A stretch of 64,000 nt of DNA from Tomocerus qinae (taxonomy: Eukaryota > Arthropoda > Collembola > Entomobryomorpha > Tomoceridae): contig CM034546.1 of NCBI GenBank assembly GCA_020055645.1, positions 88,660,001-88,724,000 on the forward strand, written 5' to 3'. Of the stretch, positions 56,201-64,000 are shown piece by piece. Position numbers and translations under genes: made by a program. Below the pieces are notes generated by a model. That model did no database searches. It saw only the letters and a list, made by a program, of their open reading frames with translations, and was not told the origin of the DNA. How positions within the stretch are numbered: position 1 is the first letter of the stretch; every line of letters begins with the position of its first letter.

Positions 56201-59200
56201 ATGTAGAGCAGACCGAAGCAAGAAGAGACGTTCAGGAGACTTTCTTCCACCATATGAGCGAGTACCATCAAATGTCTTTACTTATTCTAAAAAATTCATT
56301 AAATGCAATCTCAATAAGCAGAACTAAAGGCAAGCAGTCGTAGCAGTAGTGGGTAAAGTAGTAGCATTTTTTGACTTTTCAGCTCATCTGACCTGATCTC
56401 ATGTGATGAGATATGTACACGACATGCGACCGTTCTGTCAGATCTCGTGTGGAGACTTGTTCGATACAGACAGAATACGATTTTATTTGCTATAATCGTT
56501 GTGACCATATGAAACGGACGTTTGGATTGAAGATATCTTGTTTTCGATTGTTTCATCCATATGCAGATGACTGCATTACAAGTGATCAGTGGCTTTATTG
56601 TCATCAAAAAAGACAATCTAAAAGAACTTGGAAGCAAGACAAGATTCAGTAGCTGCAACAAGTGGCCAGAAAGCAAAAGCAGGTAAGGTAAGCTGGAAAT
56701 GGAGATAAAGATAAGAAGGAACACTTTGTTCATCTCGATGTAGACATAAACTACTACACGACATCTCACAGCTAAATCTCTTAATCCAATCGGCCAACAA
56801 CTTTTAATTTCTGTCCTGCAGTTATTTACCATTAGAAATTACACAGACGTAATATAATTATTTATTTACACAGACAGGGATTGAAAACCCAGGAAAAATG
56901 TCTACATGGAAAAATTAATTCACCTAATAGTTAAGCGCAAAACAATTTCAAACATCATTTCCGTTATTTAATCAATTTTTGTTTAAAATGTATATTCTTA
57001 TAGGAAAGGACATCGAGTTATTTGAGTATATTCGCTGTCTGTACGAATTCTACCCTGGCCTGGCTATCAGTGCAAATCATTGCTTGAAACTTATTTCAAT
57101 AAACAAGTATTGATTGCCAGTGAGGACAGGGCAGAAAAGAGAACATCCTTCTACGATAGATCCACTAGATATAGCTACACATTTCAACAAATAGGTAATA
57201 ATGACGTAGAAATGATGTACCGGCAAAAGAATCATAGATCTCTCTAGCAATGCCAGAGGCGAGGTCTAATGCTATCAGAAATGCAAGGGACAAAAGGATG
57301 AGTTAATAATGTAATAGCAGGCATGGCAAGAAACAAAACAGAAGCTACTCGGCCAGCAGACAAAAGATTTTAGCTCACCTGACCTGACTCAATTACCCTC
57401 TTCCACACTATAACGAATAAGTAGCGTATTTTATTGACTTCTTTATGTCTCTTTGCATTTTAAAATTTGGTTGCTTATTACGCATTTATAGTTTCGCAAG
57501 AAAGTTTGTTCATTGCTCATCTTTTTATGGTCATGAGTTTAACTATTGCATTTCTGTAAGCATTTTGTAAAATGCTTTCTTTTAAAACTATTTGTCACTA
57601 GAGAATTGTCTGTGATCAATATACTCGTTAATAATTCAGAATTAGATGAAAATAAATTAACGAGACGACATGATAGTGAGTCTAACGGTCGCATTATTCA
57701 TATAACTATTAAGGTGGCTGTTCCTCTTTTATTTCGAAATTCGAAATTTTTAAATATTTCAAAATTCAAATAAAAATATGCTTCTAACGGTAGCCGAAAC
57801 CCATAGCCCTACTAACCGAAAAACTAACTGGAGATAACCACACAATCGCAGTATTCGACGCTGGGCAGTATATTGCAATACTTCAAAATAACAAAATTGA
57901 AAGTTTCCAAGGAAGTTCCTAATTTTGAATGGTATGTAGCTATTTAACACAGGGAGCCAATAGCAACAGCAATCTGCACTGCAAAATCTTCATCCAATGT
58001 GCACAAGAATTTGTTCATGCCATGAACTGGCTACATTTGGATGTAGAGGCACATTTGCATTTCCACACATTATTTCGAGTATTGCACTGCTATCTCTTGG
58101 GTGGGACATCAGTAACCATGGGATCGAATTACTACTGACTGTAATCAAGCAATGACACTATGAAAATTATGACACCATCAGCGTTGGCATAGAGAAAAAG
58201 CTCAATGCTCTAGCTCATGTCAAGTTGATATCAGTCCATTGCTTCAATGTCGGATATTCTATGACTTGCACATCCGGTCAAGTATGAGGCAGTTTACATT
58301 TCAACCTTTTTTATGAAACTCTCTTTGCTATTTTTGATATAACTTCCAGAGTTTTACTCCGATTTTCTAATGATGTACATTTTCGGAAAGGCAAACGCAT
58401 TGGCTAGGATTTAATTTGGGAAAATGTTCGATTATTGCCTCAGTTTTTATACATGTCACACTTTAATGATGACATCTGGATAGAAATTCGCATAAAATTT
58501 TGAACCATTGCTACTGCTAAATAATCAAAAAAATCGAAAATTTTCCCAAATTAAATCCTAGCCAATGTTTTTACCTTTCCGTAAATGTACTTCATTAGAA
58601 AATCGGAGTAAAACTCTGGAAGTTATATCAAGAATGGCAAAAAATTTTAACATGTATTTTGATAGTCACCAGAGATTCCCAAATCGTATACACAGTCACC
58701 TTAAAGGCCATTAATCACGAGAGTTGTTTCATTGTATATTATAGATATATTGTATATTATAGATATATAGTGTACATAAAGTACTATATGTAAGTATATA
58801 CTACGTATTTCTGTATCATCTCATCAGGACTTATTCTATCGGCATTGGCTGTATACTAATGTGGATTATGCAGATGTCTGGCAGTATTTATGACGACAAC
58901 GAAACAAGCTCCATAGAAAAAGATTGCTAAGTAGTTAGTAGTAGTGTAATGAAATGGTTTCATAGGATGTGTAAAATTACAGAAAGCTGAGTAAGCATTT
59001 AACGGATCACACATCGAAGGAGTAATGATAATGATTAGCCAAACCAAACCACCATTAGGCCATTAGGTACCTACTTATAATGACTAAAGTAAGTAACCTA
59101 TAAGCCTACACTAACTTCTGCATACAAGATATGTAATTGATTTCGAGTTTTCATTCTACATTCTTACTTTTCATTCTGCATATTAATAATCGATGATCTG

Positions 59201-61031
59201 GTCATTTGCATATAATGTTAATAAGTACGACTGAGAATATGTAGGTAGCCATATTTTATTATTCTCATATTTGATTTTACTCCTTCTGCTTCTTATCACT
59301 TAGATTCATCTACACATTTGTTCTTCTATCCACCTGCAAAACTTAGTTATTTAGCCAAAATCCCATTTCTTCCTACACCTTTTAACACTAGGAACTAAAT
59401 ATGATTACAAATCCATCTTATGCAAACAAGTAGGTTTTATTTATATTGCTAGAACGTAAGAAAAGGTCGATACCCAGACCGACTTGTACCCAACCTCGAT
59501 TTACATTTGTGAAACAACGGCATAATCCAAAGTAGGATTGTGTTATTCGAAAAATACCTCTGCCAGCAATTTGCGATTGTCTGAAATTCGATTGAATGCA
59601 CAATTTCCAATTCCCATAATAGTAATTTGATCTTAAGGAAAGTGTGTATACCTAACTAATGGTTATAATTGTTTGATCCGAAAATTGCACTTAATCTGTT
59701 TAGAATTGGACACATAATAATGAGGAGAAAATAGTTTTATCTGATGTCTGAGTCAGCAGTATTTAGTGCCGTTGTGATTTCCGAAGAATGTCTGTTTCCT
59801 AACTGATGTAGTTCAACTGAGAATGAGATACCTGCTCTGACAAAGTAAAACTGTGCCACACGTTGAGAACACGTTGTTTATCTTGTAAAGAGATTTTCAT
59901 AATAATTTGTAGATCATAAGGACAAGATGCGTAGGTACTTAATATAATACATATGTTCAGTCCATATTTATGAATGAATTAAGTCTTACGTTCAATATTT
60001 CACTGGGGAAAACTGCTTCTAAATGAAATGGCTTCAATAGAGTCACTGACAGGTAAAATTGAGCTCTGCAAACCAAACACTTGCACATGCTTTACGGTTT
60101 TAATTAGTAAGTCGTATTTTTGATCGAGTTTTTCTAGTTGTCCCAAAAAGTGAGTTCCCCCAGTGCTGAATGGACTTATTATGCATTCTGTGAAGATGAT
60201 TTAAAATGGAACTGGAATGGAATTTTATGTTTACCTAGCGTTTGCGATAAATTATCGAGAAGACACAGTGACTGAGTGCCCCAGAGACAGAGTGAACAAG
60301 AAACGAAACTCGCACTTACAACTGGCTTTGGCTGGACTTGGACTCTCTGCATCGAATTAAACCTAAACCCGTTTATGAACTGACTTCCCATAATATAATT
60401 CTGAGTACAATCTCAACTCATTTGTGTGCGTTCGTGTTATCTTATCTATCGCCAACCATGCTTGTCTTGCGTTTTGCTCATCCTTAACACTCTCTGACTC
60501 TAGCTCACTGAAATATATTATTTCCTTTATCTTTAGCAGTGAGTAAGCCTCATTTCTATTCAAAACCTCACGCCCAAGTGAAGAATCCAATTCAGTTCTC
60601 ATTGCAATTCATATTATCAGAGTTGAAAAAAGACTCCACTATTTCGTTTCTAAAATGTGCTAAGGAATCAATCCGGATACAATGAATCTTTTCTGTCAGC
60701 GAATATAGTATTTTATTTCTGAGCTGGGCAATAGGCAATTTAGAATTGTGTGGAATAGGGTGGAAATCTTAGATTTGGATCTGTTACTTAATAATAGTAA
60801 TATTAAGTTGTGAGTGAGGGAATGTAGACTTACCTTTTCCTCTTTGAGAACGGATTTCAAATGTCTGGAGTACTCGTGAGACTCGCTGCTGCTGGTGTCA
60901 TTGACGGTGTCGGCAGCAAGTCGAGTGGCGGTTGGGACGGGCGAGATGTTGTCAAAGAGTTTGAGGGACGGAGCACAAAGCACTTGGAGGAAGAGGAACG
61001 TGTCAAGGAACAACACTCTCCCTCTCGTCAT
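53216..61031 (-). CDS. Secreted trypsin-like serine protease (S1 family)
   Basis: Chymotrypsin-fold zymogen on the minus strand. Exons: 61031-60834, 55309-55258, 55161-55042, 54961-54919, 54747-54536, 54408-54293, 54097-54005, 53907-53811, 53730-53694, 53282-53216. GT-AG junctions and phases close to 344 residues. Signal peptide MTRGRVLFLDTFLFLQVLCA (1-20); a light chain ending ECVDCTCGVSN; activation site EER|IVGGE (after Arg93); catalytic His134 (VLTAAHC), Asp183 (NNDIALLKL) and Ser281 (QGDSGGS). Asp275 at the base of the S1 pocket (LDACQGDSGG) predicts cleavage after Lys/Arg. GVYTR and KYLEWIR close the domain. No CLIP domain is visible. The nine right-to-left exons from 55309 are solid. 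Exon 1 is assigned because it is on the correct strand, opens with a signal peptide and has matching phase 0, but it is 5.5 kb away and could belong to another gene. A possible 27-nt microexon is at 60348-60322. Confidence 0.85.
57713..58700 (-). mobile_element. 988-bp TTAA element, copy B
   Basis: Reverse-orientation partner of 18709-19696: same length, same ends (GGTGGCTGT...ACAGTCACC), TTAA at 57709-57712 and 58701-58704. Both open frames compared (69 and 63 codons) translate identically in the two copies, and the flanking segments I read base by base also agree. This implies very recent transposition or gene conversion. Confidence 0.87.
60322..60348 (-). other. Possible 27-nt microexon of the serine protease
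   Basis: On the minus strand an AG (GATGCAG) is followed by 27 nt reading RVQVQPKPV in phase 0 and then a strong donor GTAAGTGCGAG. It would insert nine residues between protease exon 1 and the exon at 55309 without disturbing frame. The acceptor's pyrimidine tract is poor, so this is only a candidate. Confidence 0.3.
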
Positions 61032-64000
61032 CTTCCTCTATAAGTAGATCACTGGGGATGAAATATTTTCGGTTCTTGTCTCCGACGTGGAGCAAGGGAG
61101 GTTGTCGTATGGTGGGAATGAAAAGGAAGAGCTGGTAATGTAATCGGAAGAAAAAAAGTTTGTTTGTGCGTTCTTATGCTAATGCTGGTGGTTGTGTTGT
61201 TGTGTAGGGAGAGATGTCGATTAATTTTTGGCCGAGACTCAAGTAGTCAACTTGCATTTGCATTGCCGAGCGAGTCGACGACTTGGAGTGTCTTGTTCCT
61301 TGCTGGGATGTGTATCTGAGTGAGTGAGTGGATCTTTGTTTGTGTGTTGTATACCAATAATGTGCCTGGCCAGTAAGTGAAAATGTTCGTCCACTTTCTA
61401 CTATCTGCACTGCACTCCACTCGCGTACTACCAACCAACTCGCTAAACGTCTTAACTTTAATTCAATCACACTCTGCTCACTACTACGGACACAGAATGG
61501 AAACAGATATGCTCTCTATCTTATTTCTGTTCTCTCCGTGGATTTGGTCAATAATGAACCTGCTACTATATCCCCTATCTACCATGTAGTATGCATTCCC
61601 TATACTATGTATATAATATATTCCCTATACTATATGTATAAGATGTGTAAGACGGTAGAGAAAGACACGACCACAATTACTATTAGGGAGTAATAAACAG
61701 CAGCACTACAAAGAATGACACAGAAGAGCTACGTAACTGACTTTTTGTAGGTAATGTAATAAGTACTAAATTGTTTGGAGGGAGCGAAGGTAATAGTGAT
61801 CAGGTATTGTTAGTAGCTGACTTGATTGAATGCAATTCAGTGAGATAATGTCGACTTGGCTGGGATTGGGTTCTACTTGTTCTTGTTGACATGACACGAG
61901 AGTTGTGCACCCGACCACTCTCCATTCCCCGTATATATACACAGTCTCTCTTCCAACCAACTCCTCACCTTTGTCCTCCACAACAGACACACACCTATGC
62001 CTACCTATATATTATAATATATAGATATATGTCTATAGCTGTACACATTTCTCACTAAACTACTGACATCATAACATCCATCTCACATAATAATAATAAT
62101 ATTTCACATGTAAGTAAAACGTTACGTCCTCTCCCATTGCATTATGACTATCGGCATCCCTACAAACCTTTCTTCCCTATACTCAGAACGGTATTTGTTT
62201 TGTACGAGTTAATACGCAGATGACACGACCGGAGAACACGAATCCTCCTGCATACTTATCCTTTATGTATGTGCAATGTTGGCCTATACTCTCCCTCTCA
62301 GTAAGTGAATGTGATTCCCTTTCGTTTTCATTATGAGAATTACTCGCACACAGAATGCATATACAATTATATATGTATCATATTCATGTATGACAGAGAA
62401 GCTAAGTATACGGTGTTAGTTTACATTCAAAATGAAGAGAATAATTTGGTATCGACTGTGCTTAGATAAAATCCCATATTGTTACATTCACATGCATAAC
62501 TTTTTAATATTAATTGTGACTCATGTTTTATTTGGCACACATCATTATTTTTATTTTTCACGATTTGACTACACGAAAGTCCCGAGCCTGCTTTTGTCCT
62601 CAGCTTTAAAAACTATGGGGGCTGCATGAAAGTTGTATAATAAATGGGAAGGAGAGTTGTATAGCTCAGAAATAGTAAATTGTCGCCTGAGTTGAAGGTA
62701 GACGCAGAAAAGTGTAGCAATAAATAGTTTTGGAAATCTGGGTGAAGAGCAAGTGAAGTTGTGGGGAAATCGAAAAGAAAGATTCTCTGTTGTTCTTCTT
62801 ACACAATTACGAGGAATTCAAGCTAAACCGTAGAGGACTCGAAGGTTATACCTTCAATTGACTTTAGGGATTTTGTTGGGCTTTCTGGTTTAGTCCGACA
62901 GGATTTAGGTCACTCCATTCCATTGAACTACTTCTTTTTCACGAAATACTACAATAATAATAGTATTACTCATAGCCTTAGCTAAACAACTTAAGAACAG
63001 ACCCACACAAATGCATCACTCTTAATAAAGACGCATTTTTGGAAAATTCCATTGTTGCAATATCATAGCTGATGAACTTTGTTGGGAACCAATGCTCAGG
63101 AAATGGAGTCAACTCATCAGCTCCAATCATCTTTTTCTAGAATGCAATTAAAAGCCTCACTGCCGTACTGACAATTTGCAATTATAATGTTTACCAACCA
63201 TTTCGGTTGCATAAATCTGTATTTCCCATTTTACATAATGAGTTCTTCATAAGTCCCACATAAATAGCACAGTCGTTTACTGCAACAGTGTATGACGAGT
63301 AGGATTCTCACATATAATATTTGGCTGTCGCTGTGTGCATAATACTTATTCAAAATGCATCCTTTAAAAGTGAAAGCAGGTTTAACTGAATTTGTGAACA
63401 AAAAAATTGTATGCTGTGAGGTAACACGTACCTCTTAAATGTCTCTGCTTACATTTAGAGTTGGACTCGCTCGTTTTTATATTGGAAATTCTGCTGTCCT
63501 ATAACTAAGCTGACTTATTGGCGGTTACACTTATTTATTACGTCATTTGCAATTGGCTTGGAGAAGAAAACGAAAGAATGAAGCATAAATGTTATGATGC
63601 TATGAACCTGTACAATTATGGAGTAACTTATGACTATAGCGATGAGTGTAGGGCATAACATATAAATGCACTCTGTACATAATATCTTTTCGCTGGCAGT
63701 CGCACTACAATAATTACGGTCAAGTAGTCAAGAGTCAAGGCAAATGTCCAAGAGAAATGGATGGATTTCAAAGCCAGGTCAAACCACCCAAGAAGCCTCT
63801 TTCTCAATGTTTTGCCTTAAATTTTACTTCCTTCCTCAAGCTAATTCAATAGTAAAAAGTCAAAAAGGTGTGTGTATAAAATACCTTAGGGTCGTCTAAT
63901 ATTCATCCGACTGGAGAATCCCTACAAAAATTGTAGTTAACAATGTAAATGGTATGTCGATACAGTAATTGTTATTATGCAATTGTGATAGAAATTACAT
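61032..64000. other. Upstream flank of the protease gene; otherwise unassigned
   Basis: The first few hundred bases are the probable 5' UTR and promoter of the protease gene (minus strand). Purine/pyrimidine-skewed sequence near 61050-61130 and 61900-62040 and a TATA microsatellite near 61600-61640 and 62009-62035 are visible. No exon recognised up to the window end. Confidence 0.4.

Larger units (their letters stand above)
55310..60833 (-). other. Large intron 1 of the serine protease
   Basis: Contains the second 988-bp TTAA element (57713-58700), a short duplication TGTATATTATAGATATAT repeated twice near 58732-58770, and the candidate microexon. No other exon recognised. A 173-codon open frame at 56311-56832 on the minus strand looks random. 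Confidence 0.45.

Noticed and set aside
56311-56832. Open frame of 173 codons on the minus strand with a hydrophobic MNKVFLLIFISISSLPYLLL segment
   Set aside because: It could mimic a signal peptide and is on the protease strand, but the rest is low-complexity and unlike any family. The exon at 61031-60834 gives a better phase-matched first exon.
60363-60602. Minus-strand frame of 79 codons with a protein-like Lys/Glu/Leu-rich sequence
   Set aside because: No family resemblance, and it lies within the protease intron without matching splice signals that keep phase.

Overview
This is a stretch of animal nuclear DNA, AT-rich, with spliced genes bounded by GT-AG introns and a dense load of small DNA transposons. 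An arthropod is the best guess. The gene set fits: endophilin A beginning MAFSGLRKQINKANQ, a signal-peptide trypsin-like protease, and mariner-type transposase debris. Short internal runs of the arthropod telomere unit (TTAGG)n also occur, inside mobile elements. I cannot name the species.

Layout. From 1 to 6,197 (minus strand) lie the first coding exon of endophilin A (6,197-6,153) and the start of its long first intron; the remaining exons lie off the left edge. From 6,198 to about 23,000 I find no coding exon, only mobile-element remnants. MAN1B1, the ER class I alpha-1,2-mannosidase, runs 26,975-23,291 (minus, 10 exons). GTF2H4, TFIIH subunit p52, runs 31,942-36,311 (plus, 8 exons). A TGN38/TGOLN2-like trans-Golgi membrane protein is at 41,617-43,428 (plus, 2 exons). 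Gamma-glutamyl hydrolase is at 46,289-48,527 (plus, 6 exons). An unrecognised secreted acidic/basic protein is at 50,842-51,907 (plus, 3 coding exons). A trypsin-like serine protease runs 61,031-53,216 (minus, 10 exons or more). For every multi-exon model the reading-frame phases close exactly across all introns and end in a stop codon, which is strong internal support. The genes do not form a functional unit; several products (MAN1B1, TGOLN2-like, GGH, the protease and the secreted protein) use the secretory pathway, which is probably coincidence.

The most distinctive property is the density of fold-back DNA. At least fifteen palindromic elements are visible. Three kinds are flanked by TTAA (piggyBac-like), including two 988-bp copies 39 kb apart in opposite orientation that look identical or nearly so, and a pair of small palindromes sharing one TTAA. 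One hAT-like element has a perfect 8-bp target duplication. Two mariner-like relics have very long inverted arms, and one Mutator-like relic carries a FLYWCH-like reading frame. A GC-rich hairpin module (CGCGCTTCGCGCGATTA) recurs in otherwise unrelated elements. No virus, CRISPR array, rRNA or convincing tRNA was seen.
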